Shown here: positions 1-11,163 of the stretch, in pieces
Numbering within the stretch: position 1 is the stretch's first letter
Layout: each line of letters begins with the position of its first letter
Origin: Welwitschia mirabilis
Taxonomy: Eukaryota; Gnetophyta; Gnetopsida; Welwitschiales
Reading direction: 5' to 3'
NCBI GenBank assembly: GCA_051453625.1
Contig: JBOZIK010000001.1
Span: 71,291,697 to 71,355,696, forward strand
DNA: 64,000 nt
Notes under the pieces: generated by a model
Database searches by the model: none
Told to the model about the DNA's origin: nothing
What the model saw: the letters and a program-made list of their open reading frames with translations, nothing else
Made by a program: the position numbers and the translations under genes

Positions 1-240
1 TTCACCTTATCTTGAGACATTCTTATGTATATGAACTTCATTTAAAGAAAGATGCTTTAGCTTTTTGTATTTTTTTAAAATGATGTTAAGGTCTTGGATT
101 ATTTGAGAGTGTTCTTTCTTGTATTTTATCTCATCTATTTACCTTTATCTTTTTTAAGTATATGATCATGTGGGATTTTTTCTGGGAAAAAAAGAGAAAT
201 AATGACCATGAACTATTATATTTTATGCTTCAAAGAAAAA

Positions 241-472
241 TACATAGTCACCATGATGTTCTATGACACTGGGGTAAATATTTCTGAAAGGAACCTTTAC
301 GAGTATTGGTAGCTATGGGAACTTTAATGGGGGATCAGTTGCCCATGCTTCATGGGTCCTTACTCCTCTAATAGTGGTTGCACTCCCCTCATCATGGAAA
401 AAGAAATAAACTTTGAGTATAGGGATTAGTGGTATTCCTGGTGTCATTAGAGGCATTACTTATTTTCTAGAT
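241..472 (+). repeat. Conserved non-coding block, copy in Z
   Basis: This is the first of six copies of a 210-240 bp block found in every gypsy element that reaches this part (Z, A, B, E, H, I). Recognisable stretches include CACTCCCCTCATCATGG (near 385) and a GGTGTCATTAGAGGCATTAC stretch (near 440). It has no open frame and lies between the integrase tail and the third-ORF region. It is better conserved by eye than the neighbouring sequence. Confidence 0.7.
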
Positions 473-1989
473 TTTTAATATTCCCACTTAATAATTTCAC
501 TTTTAAAGATTCAGGGGAGTTTGTGGGGTGAAAGTAGATAGTTCATTTCTAAGTAACTTTTGATTTTGATATTCATTGTTCTATGCACTTAAAGCTTTGA
601 CTATCACCATAACCACTACTTTTTTTAAGTGAACTTTATAAAGTATATACATTTTGTCATATATATTTACTTAGGTAATGTTATAATGTTTTCCTTAGAA
701 GTTTGCTAGGTTAGTACTTAGAATAGGTAAATAATCTTTTCCTTGTTATTTGTGTCCAATTTCACTATGTGTTTCTTTGATTTTGGGTTTAGGATTTTAG
801 AGTCATTTTTACATTTTCTTATTCTTTCATAGGACCTTAATCATTTAGTAGTTTTTTGGTTATTTAATTATGTTAAATCATTTTTTCATAAAGTATTTAA
901 AAAACTTTAAAAGACCATCTTTTTGTTTTCAAGTCTTTATGAGTTCTTTATAGCTTGGAGTTCTAAGTTTATCATACTTTCATTTTTTTGTTTAAGGACA
1001 TTCATAAAATTTTTCTTATAGGTTTAATATAGATAGTCCATTTTCTTTAACCATAGTTTTTTATTTCTTATGTGTTTCTCTTTTTTTTTGTGTTTTTCCT
1101 TTTAACTTTGGTTTTCTTCATTTTTTGTGTGATTTTCTATCTTTTTGTATTTTTCTTTTTAGAACTATTACTTAAACGAACATATTTGAGTCTAAATTTT
1201 TTGGCTAATATTTTTCTTCTAAAAATATTTTTCATGCCTAATCATTCACCTTGCCATCTAGATAACACTGGGTGGATGACGATCTAATTTTTTCTAAGAG
1301 TCATTCTAGGGCTATCATCTAGATGACACGACTGAATGATAGTGCTATAAAATTGTAATCTAAACTCTTCTTTCTTATTTTCTATCATTTTCTTGTCATT
1401 TTCCTTTATTCTTTTAAGACACGATGATTCCTCTGGCTAGCACTAGCATTCTAGAACTTGTTTTACTTAGTTTTATTACAATTTCTTAAGTTTTTATTAG
1501 ATTTACAAAAATGAGGTATGTTTTTTATCCTCCCATTTTTTATTTTTTTCTCCTATTTGTTAGCCTTTCGATGTGTAGTTTTCATGTATTTTATTTAGTT
1601 TTTTACACTCTTTATTTTAGGACTTATGGATTTGAATTTCATTACATATTTTTTGAGTAATGAGTATTTTTATATTTTACAAAGCATTTTCAGATTTACA
1701 TCTTTTGGACTTATCTCTTGCAAACCATAATTCGAAACATAGTGATCCTTTAGACAAAATTGATCAGTTCAATGTATTCTACAATTTTACTGGATTAGAT
1801 TTTTTGTTTAAGAACTTTAAATTTTCACTTCATGTGGGGCCCACTAAAATTTAATTTTTACACTTTTCATGTTTTTCTCCATTTTTCTCTCATGTTTAGA
1901 CAATTCAAAATGCATTGTGTCTTTTAAGGGGGCAGGACATATTTTCAATATCTTTGCTAGTTGTTTGTCGATTTTAGAGTTGCTATTGC
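473..1989 (+). other. AT-rich internal spacer of Z with two palindromic modules
   Basis: No gene is supported. The stretch is very T-rich and aligns in patches with 39930-41500 of element B. Two copies of the dispersed palindromic module sit at about 1239-1282 and 1301-1342; the second has the core ATCATCTAGATGAC. Short open frames at 1072-1287 and 1660-1854 are low-complexity or lack conservation, and I do not regard them as genes. Confidence 0.6.
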
Positions 1990-1990
1990 A

Positions 1991-3748
1991 TATCCATACA
2001 ATGTTTTTAACTTATCTATCTATTTTTACATGATGATTTTTGTGTTTTCAATTGAGTAGGCTCTGTATGCATAGAGCTAAATATGATGAGGCTATGGCTA
2101 AGGCTATAGAAAAAGAGGCAGATCCTTTAGTGGAGCCAAATATTGAGGGTGCAAAGCCCGCACATTCACCACCTCAACATGGTTGATCTTTGAGAATTCA
2201 GATTGCTAGCATTCATGTTAAGCAACATTTTGGAAATTTCATGATCTATATAGAACTTGAGGTATATCAAAGATTAACATATTTATAGCTCTATTAGATT
2301 ATATATATACACGGATCTTATTATGTATCAGAGATGAGAGAATTTTATGACACCATTTACATAGAGAGGTGACCTGATGCTCGTGGTCAGCTTTAGGACA
2401 TGATCGTCACCTTCATATGAGACTATGAAATAGTCATACTTCTATCACATATTATAGTTATTATAGATCTTATAGTTTTTAGGAGTATGCACATTTATTT
2501 AGCTGGTGGGACAGAGGAGCATCAGGCCTATGACGCCATTTTAAACATACCAGCTGATTTAATTATGGATTGATAAGAGATAAATATTATCCATCTGAAC
2601 CTCACTTATAGAGTATTACATAGAGGACTAACTTATAATATTAGTCCATCATTCCATACTAGGTACACCATGATGGCACACCTTTAGATTTTAACATCTT
2701 TTTGATAAGGGGAGCAGATGGACTTACTGACTTTTATCTAGAGGAGACTTAGATCCATGATAGAGGCATAACACCTATAGACACTTGGTTATCCATGCCT
2801 TCTCTCATCTATTTTTAGANNNNNNNNNNNNNNNNNNNNNNNNNNNNNNNNNNNNNNNNNNNNNNNNNNNNNNNNNNNNNNNNNNNNNNNNNNNNNNNNN
2901 NNNNNNNNNNNNNNNNNNNTATCCATACAATGTTTTTAACTTATCTATCTATTTTTACATGATGATTTTTGTGTTTTCAATTGAGTAGGCTCTATATGCA
3001 TAGAGCTAAACATGATGAGGCTATGACTAAGGCTATAGAGAAGAAGGCAGATCCTTTAGTGGAGCCAAATATTGAGGGTGCAAAGCCCACACATTTACCA
3101 CCTCAACATGGTCGATCTTTGAGAATTCAGATTGCTAGCATTCATGTTAAGCAACATTTTGGAAATTTCATGATCCATATAGAACTTGAGGTATATCAAA
3201 GATTAACATATTTATAGCTCTATTAGATCATATATATACACGGATCTTATTATGTATTAGAGATGAGAGAATTTTATGACACCATATACATAGAGAGGTG
3301 ACCTGATGCTCGTGGTCAGCTTCAGGACATGATCGTCACCTTCATATGAGACTATGAAATAGTCATACTTCTATCCCATATTAGAGTTATTGTAGATCTT
3401 ATAGGATTTAGGAGTATGCACATTCATTTAGCTGGTGGGACAGAGGAGCATCAGGCCTATGACGCCATTTTAGACATACCAGCTGATTTAATTATGGATT
3501 GATAAGAGATAAATAATATCCATCTAAACCTCACTTATAGAGTATTACATAGAGGAATAACTTATAATATTAGTCCATCATTCCATACTAGTTATACCAT
3601 GATGGTACACCTTTAGATTTTAACATCTTTTTGATAAGAGGAGCAGATGGACTTACTGACTTTTATCTAGAGGAGACTTAGATCCATGATAGAGGCATAA
3701 CACCTATAGATACTTGGTTATCCATGCCTTCTCTCATCTATTTTCAGA
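1991..3748 (+). repeat. 829-bp direct duplication flanking a 100-N gap
   Basis: Bases 1991-2819 and 2920-3748 align end to end with a constant offset of 929 and no net indel, differing at only a few percent of positions. The first copy stops exactly where the N run starts and the second starts exactly where it ends. That is the pattern of two contig ends, or two haplotypes, that overlap but were not merged. Confidence 0.9.
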
Positions 3749-4262
3749 TGGTTTGGGATACTAGAGCCCATGGGTAAGCAACAAATTTCACACATTTAGA
3801 CATCTACTCACTATCTATAGGACATGGGTATATAGGTTTCAAGAGAGGTATAGAGACCTCAAGTATAGAGACCTATGGTTGGAGCTTTTCTAAAGTAGAT
3901 TCAGGCTCTCTGGCTAAGACCACTGAGACCATTAGAGGTTTCATAGATAGAGGTAACCAGGTACTTAATTAAAGGATCCAAACTTTTAAGTAAATGGTTG
4001 AGCAATAGATCCTATTCATTGAGAGGAGAGTACAATACACAGAGGACTAGATGATAGACATGTACCAATACATTGTCTCTATTCAGCAGAGTGTGACTGT
4101 AGATATTCATGAAGTGGTTTATATCTAGGGTGATAAGATAGTTAGATCCATCATTACATCTCTAGATGTCCATATCCCTATAAATCTTGAGCATCCTCCT
4201 TCTTTTCCTCTACTCTTGAGCTAGCTGCTCAGCCCCAGTTCATCATGCATAGACGAGTAGAG
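2050..4262 (+). pseudogene. Third ORF of element Z (after pol), decayed and duplicated around a gap
   Basis: Conceptual translation is interrupted by many stops but aligns with similar regions in B (41520-42790, +) and H (50640-51880, -). Visible landmarks are REFYDTI (near 2336 and 3265), a hydrophobic stretch with the AGGTEEHQAYD region (near 2500 and 3430) and a YPCLLS stretch (near 2795 and 3724). The position between the conserved block and the polypurine tract is where Athila elements carry a third, sometimes env-like, ORF. I see no clear signal peptide or transmembrane segment, so an envelope role is not supported. The REFY and PCL landmarks resemble a domain seen in many plant retrotransposon ORFs of unknown function. 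The first part appears twice, around the N run at 2820-2919, probably for assembly reasons. Confidence 0.6.
2820..2919. other. Assembly gap (100 N)
   Basis: A run of exactly 100 N, the usual placeholder for a gap of unknown size. Confidence 0.95.
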
Positions 4263-4763
4263 TGATTTTGTATTTTATTTTGTATCTTCCCTTATATAGT
4301 TTTTGTACTAAAAAATCTCTTTTGATATTATATAGACATATCATTTTTCTAGCATGGTGTATTCATTTTCTCTAATTTTACATGATTACCTTTTAATTCT
4401 TATAATAAGGATTTATTTGTACTTGGTTTAATTTTCTATTTTTAATTGTTTATTTAAGAGAAATAATGTTTATTATGTTTAAATAATTATTTGTAAAAAT
4501 AAAATTCTATTATAGGTTCTAGATTTTAAAAACTTTTTTTAAGCCTATCATTCCCTCCATCGCCTGGATGATGACTTGGATGATTGATTGCTAAGCTTTT
4601 GGTAGGTGTTTTATTTAGTTTTTTTGATTTTTCAAAAATTTAGTTTTGTATCTTCATAATTTTAGCAAATCTTTCTAAGATAATTTCCTTAGATATCCTA
4701 GTTATTTCATTGTCTAAAAAGTTAGCTAACAAACATGTTTTATCACCTAGTTTTGTTAGGGAC
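4263..4763 (+). other. Non-coding 3' region of Z
   Basis: No gene is seen. The AT-rich stretch between the decayed third ORF and the polypurine tract contains one palindromic module at about 4544-4588. Confidence 0.55.
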
Positions 4764-4783
4764 TGATAAGGCTAAGTGGAGGG
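4764..4783 (+). other. Polypurine tract of Z
   Basis: A purine-rich run (GATAAGGCTAAGTGGAGGG) ends two bases before the TG of the LTR. The same junction occurs at 20435 (A), 43290 (B) and, inverted, at 29518 (E), 50138 (H) and 56090 (I). In LTR retrotransposons this tract primes plus-strand DNA synthesis. Confidence 0.75.
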
Positions 4784-4785
4784 CT

Positions 4786-5855
4786 ATGTTACACTACCAA
4801 CTTATGCATATTTAATATGATATTTTGAGTTATTTTATAGGTAGATAGATAGGTATATGATTTATTTTCATAATAATGGATAGCTATGGTAAAAGGATGG
4901 AAATATAAAAATATTCTTGGTAATTTACAATATTCTGAATAAATCTGAATACCTAATATTTCTAAAGATAAATTTCTATAAATATTAAATGCTATTGTAA
5001 TAATTAAAGAATTGTCAAAGGCCATCATCCACCTCATCGTATAGATGATTATGTGGATAACTATGCTAATTATATGCTAAGTAAAGTCTATCTATTAGTT
5101 GATGTGGATTGATTATGAGGTGGCATCGTGTGTGAATGACTAGCTAGATGATACTATTGTAATGTTTATACTAAACATTCATCAAACTTTTACCACTTGT
5201 ATTTCTATTTTTCCTTCATGACCATTATAGTTTACCCATGCATTTCTGTCTTTGTTATGTGCTTGAGTCAATAAATAGAGATCTTACTCTCGACACTTGC
5301 TTATCTTCACTTGTACCTAAAAGTCTCATGATAGGAGATCTAAGGTTTATAGATTCATCTTGTAGATTTAAAGAGATGTTTTCTTGGTGGTGGGTGGTGT
5401 TTCATTTATTGAGGTGCAACATATAGATGTTGCTTAATTCTTAATACAAAAAATTTTATTTTATGCTTTTAATGTGTAATCGTTTCTCACCCTCATAGCT
5501 TACATTGCTTCTGATTCAATGATAGTTTCTCTAGTAATATAGGTTATGAGGAAAACCTTTATTAAGGTTGTACTTGATTAGTTTAAGTTAAGTGCGTTGT
5601 TATTTTCTTTTTCTAGATTAGCTTTGCGCAAGTGTGTTTCATTTACTTTCATGCATTGCAAGTTGTTTCTGTAGATTAGGATGCAAGTATTTCTTTTTAG
5701 AAAACAACTCTCTTATTTTCTATTTTGACCTTTAATGAGCTATAACATTTAGATCAACTCTCATCTATATTAGTGTGTTGTGTTTATGTATTATTATTTA
5801 TGATTAATAAGATTCTACTCAAGATGTAAACATTGCATAAATACACACTGCAACA
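4786..5855 (+). repeat. 3' LTR of element Z (about 1.07 kb)
   Basis: It starts with TGTTACACTACC right after the polypurine tract and ends with CACTGCAACA, so it has TG...CA ends. Internal blocks such as TTATTAAGGTTG and the terminal CATAAATACACACTGCAACA are shared with the other gypsy LTRs in the window. Palindromic modules lie at about 5021-5064 and 5113-5157. A small open frame at 5238-5426 inside it is not conserved. Confidence 0.8.
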
Positions 5856-6000
5856 GTGAGTTAAAAGACTTCTCACACATAATAATAGCAAAAAGGAGAA
5901 CTATAGAAAATCATCTAGATTTTAAACTAGAGATAAGCCTAGAGGTAAGATCTCTATTAACATTTCATTTTTTTCCAAATATGATATTTCTAAATTAAAA

Positions 6001-6042
6001 TGTTGGGTATGTGAAGGATGAGAACACATATCCTTGAAATGT
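6001..6042 (+). pseudogene. Gag CCHC zinc knuckle of the copia element
   Basis: The frame starting at 6001 reads C-W-V-C-E-G-stop-E-H-I-S-L-K-C, matching CX2CX4HX4C with one stop inside. Such knuckles bind the element RNA in the Gag particle. It lies only about 145 bp right of the Z LTR, so the rest of gag is to the left of Z. Confidence 0.8.
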
Positions 6043-6859
6043 CCTAGTTCTAATAGAATGCAAAAAAAAGCATAAAATAAGAAGCCTAATAAAAAAAGAT
6101 ATTTCTTCATAGGATGGAATGATGATAAAAATGTAACTAAAGTATAAACATGTTATGATGAAAAGCTCATTCTTCCTACATGTCCATTTTACATATCTAA
6201 AAACGAAGATAAGGAAAAAAAAGAAGAGTGTGAATCAAAAAGTAAAGATGAAATAGATTTATATCTTTAAGAAAGATATGATTTAATTTATGAAGAACTT
6301 ATTAAATTTCAAAAGCATGTGCTAAAATGAAAAATTACTTAATTCCCATAAATTATCTTATGAATAAGAAAAGAATTCTTACGATAAATTATCATCTAAA
6401 AACTAAGCTCTTAAAGTTAAGATTAGTATACTAATGTGTAAATTGAATAATGTAAGTTAAGAACTTTTTAACTCAATGAGAATCATAAAAAGTTTACTTA
6501 AGAAAAAAAATACATTAAACATAATTATTGGACAATGTAAAAATCCAAATGAAAAAAGCAGTTTGGATTACAAGAAGCTCTAATAGTGCTTCAATCTCCT
6601 TGTTCAACAAATCGAATTACAAACTAAGGTTTAAGCATTTAGTAAATACAAATAATATTATTTATTATTACTACTTCAAATGAGGTTATTATTAATTTAA
6701 TTGCCTAATAAAATTTAAAACTATATGTTACACTAATGATGCCAAGAAATCTTGAAGTATGATATAATACTTTGTATAGGTTAAACTAAAGAATGTATGG
6801 TTCCCAAAATCAAGACTAATACTTTTATTCTAGATTACACTAAAAGTAGTAAAGCAATA

Positions 6860-6895
6860 TGCCTCATTTGTTGATAGTAAATGTTGAAGGCATAT
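6860..6895 (+). pseudogene. Copia aspartic protease active-site region
   Basis: The frame through 6873 reads FVDSKC-stop-RHIT, matching the copia protease pattern DSGCSRHMT with Gly changed to Lys and Ser to a stop. The catalytic Asp codon (6873-6875) is intact. Confidence 0.65.
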
Positions 6896-7239
6896 AACTA
6901 AAGAAAAATCTAGTTTTACCATTTTGATGGAATAAGACAAAGGAGTGGTTACCTTTTAAGATAACATAGAAGGTTCTATTAGAGCTATGGAATCATTGGA
7001 GAAGGTAACCTAACTGAGGTAAAAGATGTGTTATTTTTAGAAGATTTAAAGAATAATATTTTAAGTGTTAGTTAATTATGTGATGCAAATTTTTCTATTA
7101 CTTTTACTAAAGATGATTGTGTGATTAAAGAACATAACTCAACCAAACTTCTATTTGCTACTAATAGAAGGTTAACTGTCTAAATCACTACTGTATAATA
7201 TATTTTTAATAAGGGAATCAAGTATTTATTAAGTATAAC

Positions 7240-7820
7240 ATGTGAAATGGAGATATGGCATAGGATTCTTGGACATGTAAACAAAGATTTACTAAATCTA
7301 TTATCCATAAAAGAAATGGTAAGAGGACTTCCTAAGTTGAAAAGCATTGATAATTAAGTTTGTAAATCATGCCAGAAATGAAAGAAGGCAAGGGTAATAT
7401 TTGGTAAAAAACATACTATCATAATTAAACATCCTTTGATTCTTTTACACCTTGATATTTTTGGTCCATCTTCTATAGAAAATCTTGGTAAGAAAAAAAA
7501 TATTATTTAACTATTATTGATGATTACTCTCGTTTTACATGGGTATCCTTTCTTACACATAAGTATGAAGCATTTAATGTTTTTTCTACTCTATATATTA
7601 GGTTATATGATTAAACATGGTATAAGATTAGAATAATAAGAAGTGAAAATGATACAAAATTTAAAAATTCAAGGTTTAAAGATTTTTGTAAATAGTTTAG
7701 TATTCTCCATTAACTCTCTACACCAAGAACCCCTCAAAAAAATGGAGTAGTCGAAAAAATGAATAGAATAATAAATGAAATGGCTAGAATAATGATTCAT
7801 GATAAAAAATTCCTTATCAT
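7240..7820 (+). pseudogene. Copia integrase
   Basis: The pre-integrase WHRILGH motif is at 7256 and a CKSC zinc-binding pair near 7360. The first catalytic Asp is in LDIFGP (7451). A frameshift in the A-run near 7492-7500 moves the reading into IDDYSRFTWVSFL. The second Asp region (ENDTKF) is near 7647, and the Glu of NGVVE is at 7753-7755. All three acidic residues can be read, but stops and the frameshift make the copy inactive. Confidence 0.8.
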
Positions 7821-8489
7821 TTTTAGGTAGAAGTTATCAATACTACATGCTAAATTTTAAATTAAATCCTAGTAAGATATTTTACTTTTAGATCTTCATA
7901 TCAGCTATGATCTATTAAGAAACCATCCATAAGCTATTTTCATTTTTTTATGTCAAAGTGTTTTATCTTAAATGAAAAGAATAATTTAAGGAAGTTTAAT
8001 TCTAAAGTTGATAATGGTATTTTTCTAGGATATTCCATGATTAGTAAAGCCTACTAAGTATTCAGAAATAAGGCTCATGTAGTAGAAGAAACTATAAATA
8101 TCAAAATAAGTAATATGAACTTAACTTTTATATATGTGTAAGATGATTATATTTCTATGTAGATTAATCAATCATCTAGCCATATTTAAGTTTAATTTAA
8201 AAGTAACGAGGAGAAATAAGAAGATACAGATAAATAAAATCCTTCACACATGATTAGAATGAAAAGACATTACCCTACTAGCAGCATAATAGGTAGTCCT
8301 TATAATGGTATTAAAATTAAAAGATTTACTAAATAATTTTATGGTTTTTTAGCATAAATTTCATAGGTTAAAGTAAAACATTTAATAAATCTAAGAGTGA
8401 TGACCACTGAATGTTTTCAATGCAAGAAGAGCTTAATCAATTTAAAATATGTAATGTTTGAGAACTCATTGCAAAACCATCTAATATAT

Positions 8490-9870
8490 CTATTAGTGCT
8501 ACTAAGTGGGGTTTTGAAAACAAGATAGATAAACATGACAAGATGATTAGAAATAAAGTAAGATTAGTAGCCAAAGGATAAAATTAGTAAGAAGTCATAT
8601 ACTTTGAAGAGACCTTTGCTTTAATATCACTTATGGAATTAATAAAAATGCTTTTACCCTTTGATTATATTAAAGGATTTAAAATATATGAAATAGATAT
8701 TTAAAGTGATTTTCTAAATGAAACACTTTAAGAGAAAGTATACATTAAGTAATCTGAAGGATTTACAAATTCTCATAAAAAAAATTATGTTTACAAATTA
8801 AAAAGGGTTTTCATGGTCTCAAACAAGTACTTAAAGATTGATATGAAAAATTATTAGGTCATCTTATTAGAAATTCTTTTAAAATAGATGTATCTAATGT
8901 CACATTATTTATTAAAAGAAATTATAAATATTTAACTATTGTATAAATATATGTAGATGATATTATTTTTTGGAGTTACTAATAAATTATTATGTAAGAA
9001 GTTTGTTAAGATAATGTAAAATAAATTTGAAATGGGTATCATGTGAGAAATAAGCAACTTCTTAGGGCTACAAGTTATGCAACACAAATAAGATATGTTT
9101 ATTTTTCAAATTAGATATATTAAAAATTTTCTAGTTAAGAATGATTTACAAAATTGTAAATCCAAAGATATTCCAATTAATTAAAGAATAAAACTAAATA
9201 AAGATAATCATAACAAGAAGGTTCATCAAAATCTCTATAGAGGCATGATTAGTAGTTTATTATATCTTACTAGTAGCAAACCTGATATTATTTTAAGTGT
9301 AGGAATTTAGGCTCATTATGAAAGTGATCCTAGAGAATCACATCTTTTAGCTATTAAAAAGATTTTTCATTATTTAAAGGATATTACTAATTAACCTTTT
9401 TATATTCAAATGGCTTCTACCTTGATCTAGTTGGGTATTGTAATGCAGAATGGGCAAGATGCAAACATGATAGAATAAGCACAAGTGTAACCTACTTCTT
9501 TCTTGATAATATTTGATTTTTTAAAGTAGAAAAAAGTAAAACTCAACTACTCTATCAACTATTGAGACCAAATACATTATTATTGGGAGTTATTGTGCAT
9601 AGCTACTTTGGATAAGGTAAACATTAAAATATTTTAAAGTCTCCTTGGAAAGCATTCCTATCTATTATGACAAAAAAATATCAACATATTGAAGAACTTA
9701 CTATAGCATTTAAGAATCAAACACATTAAGATTAAGCATTAATTTCTCATAGAGCACATTAAAAACACAAAGATCAAGATGCAATATATTAGTACTAATG
9801 ATCAAATTGACAATGTCTTCATAAAACCACTAAGTAGTAAAAGGCTTATAAAATTGTATAGGAACTTAGG
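8490..9870 (+). pseudogene. Copia reverse transcriptase and RNase H
   Basis: The palm begins near WGFENKID (about 8507) and LVAKG (about 8560). The catalytic YVDD is intact at 8950-8961. The connection reads YLTSSKPDI near 9265, followed by DPRESHLLAIKKIFHYLK. The RNase H part includes GYCNAEWARCKHDR near 9435, and the C-terminal end includes TNDQIDNVFIKPLSS near 9795. Multiple stops and small shifts interrupt it. Confidence 0.8.
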
Positions 9871-9960
9871 AATTAAGCCTTACTAAATCAGATAAGTCAT
9901 TAGATAAATTATTTACATCACAACTTCAATTTATAATATCTCATGAGTTGAGATTATAAT

Positions 9961-10605
9961 TAGATACTAAAAAAGTTAAATTCTGTGTATGTTACTTTAC
10001 TTTTTTGAAGAGATATTATTATTTTAATATTAGTCATAGAATTTTTCAAAGTTTTTATATTTTTTAGGGAAGATATATTTAGTTTTACATACATCTATGA
10101 GAAAGACATCTTTAGATTTATAGACTTTAAATTTCTAGATATCTTTGAAGGTTAGTTATGCTTTTTTAATATTGAAAAATAAATATCTTTGAATAGGTAT
10201 ATGTCTTTATAGTATGAAAAATAACTTACAAAAATTTTTAATGGAAAACATCTTTTATGAAGTAGATGTCTACTATTATCATTTTAGACATCTTTTTGTA
10301 GGTATATGTCTTTTAAGAACTATTGTAGAAATAAAAACTACACAAAAAAAAATAGGGTTTTAAACTTTTTTAATAAAAAAAGAGGACATCATATCTTATT
10401 TTAGATCCTTGATTCTATAGGTACCCCTCTTAAAGCTCTTTCTTAAGATTGTTTTTCTTAGATTTCTCTATAAAGATGTCTTGGATTTTTTATACATCCT
10501 TGTAGCTAGTAGAAAAAAGTGTTATTTCTCTAATAAGCGCTTTTTTCCCATGATTCTTTTCATCTTAGTTAATTTTAGTTTAGTTTTCTATATATTTTTT
10601 AAAAA
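9961..10605 (+). other. Copia non-coding stretch between pol and the post-pol ORF, with GATGTC/GACATC repeats
   Basis: No gene is seen. Several AAAGACATCT or AGATGTCT words occur at about 10092-10330 and again near 10468. The same words are dense in the copia 3' LTR (45215-45610), although the two stretches do not otherwise align by eye. Confidence 0.5.
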
Positions 10606-10899
10606 ATGGTGAGGAAAAAGTTTACTAGTACCTTAGAAGATAAGGAACCAACCTCAAAGACATAGAGACCATAATATGAACCTTAGTTCTATCATGATCT
10701 AGTTAAAAAAAAAAATTTTAGAACATGGAAAAGAAACTCAATCATCGTAAAGTGGATCTTTGGCCTTTAAAAATAGAGAAAAGATGAGCTACTAACATAA
10801 TTATTTTGTGTTGGATGAAATATGGTTGTATAGCTAGATTAGGATACTCTAGACCTGGTTGTTAGAGAATTTTATGCAAACATCCATGAAATTGATGAT
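10606..10899 (+). pseudogene. Post-pol ORF of the copia element, 5' part, interrupted by element A
   Basis: An ATG at 10606 opens MVRKKFTSTLEDKEP, after which the translation is interrupted by stops and shifts but still shows YHDLVKKKNF (near 10693) and VREFYANIHEIDD (10861-10899). The last codons run directly into the TG of element A. The frame resumes after the A target duplication at 22239. The REFYA landmark resembles a domain found in many plant retrotransposon ORFs of unknown function. In SIRE-type elements an extra ORF follows pol. Its role is unknown, and I see no sign peptide to support an envelope function. Confidence 0.6.
10895..10899 (+). other. Target-site duplication of element A, left copy (ATGAT)
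   Basis: ATGAT precedes the LTR start TGTTGTGATG at 10900 and recurs at 22239-22243 right after the LTR end. Confidence 0.8.
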
Positions 10900-11026
10900 T
10901 GTTGTGATGCCAATTTGTAGGAATTTAATGGTGTGTTTGGAGTACTTTTGTAGGATATTTAGATAGGTTTAGATGTAATTCTGCTGATTCTAGAGAGAGA
11001 CAAGATGATCATAAAAACATGTAATT

Positions 11027-11163
11027 NNNNNNNNNNNNNNNNNNNNNNNNNNNNNNNNNNNNNNNNNNNNNNNNNNNNNNNNNNNNNNNNNNNNNNNNNN
11101 NNNNNNNNNNNNNNNNNNNNNNNNNNNNNNNNNNNNNNNNNNNNNNNNNNNNNNNNNNNNNNN
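11027..11163. other. Assembly gap (137 N)
   Basis: N run inside the A 5' LTR. Further N runs in this LTR are 11531-11641 (111), 12096-12195 (100), 13210-13309 (100) and 13710-13719 (10). Confidence 0.95.

Larger units (their letters stand above)
1..5855 (+). mobile_element. Element Z: 3' part of an Athila-like Ty3/gypsy retrotransposon
   Basis: This is the right-hand portion of an LTR retrotransposon whose left end lies outside the window. In order it holds a conserved non-coding block (about 241-472), an AT-rich spacer, a decayed third ORF (2050-4262), a polypurine tract ending at 4783 and an LTR (4786-5855). The same order and clear sequence similarity occur in element B (39690-44586), whose gag-pol is recognisable, which supports an Athila-type assignment. 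The start of Z aligns with sequence just downstream of the integrase in B and with 17427 onward in A. Immediately right of the LTR, copia pol sequence begins, so Z seems to have inserted into the copia element. The expected 5-bp target copy is GTGAG (5856-5860), but its partner is outside the window. Confidence 0.75.
5856..9960 (+). pseudogene. Ty1/copia gag-pol, decayed (SIRE/Maximus-like)
   Basis: The domain order zinc knuckle, protease, integrase, reverse transcriptase, RNase H defines Ty1/copia rather than Ty3/gypsy. Translated landmarks, each with nearby stops or frameshifts, are a CCHC knuckle (6001-6042), a DSGC-like protease site (6873), WHRILGH (7256), LDIFGP (7451), IDDYSRF (after a shift in the A run near 7495), NGVVE (7741), LVAKG (near 8560), YVDD (8950-8961), YLTSSKPDI (near 9265), DPRESHL (near 9325) and an RNase H segment (9430-9520). 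Many Gln and Trp codons read as stops, consistent with C-to-T and G-to-A decay. The 5' part of gag is missing because Z occupies the left side. The RT and RNase H wording and the extra ORF downstream point to the SIRE/Maximus lineage, but that is inference. Confidence 0.85.

Noticed and set aside
1072-1287. Open frame of 71 codons, rich in Phe and Leu
   Set aside because: It arises from a T-rich spacer, is not conserved in the corresponding part of A or B, and overlaps a palindromic module.
2050-4262. Calling the third ORF an envelope gene
   Set aside because: The position fits, but no signal peptide, cleavage site or membrane anchor could be read from the decayed sequence.
4789-5037. Minus-strand open frame of 82 codons
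   Set aside because: It lies inside the Z LTR and has no counterpart in other LTRs.
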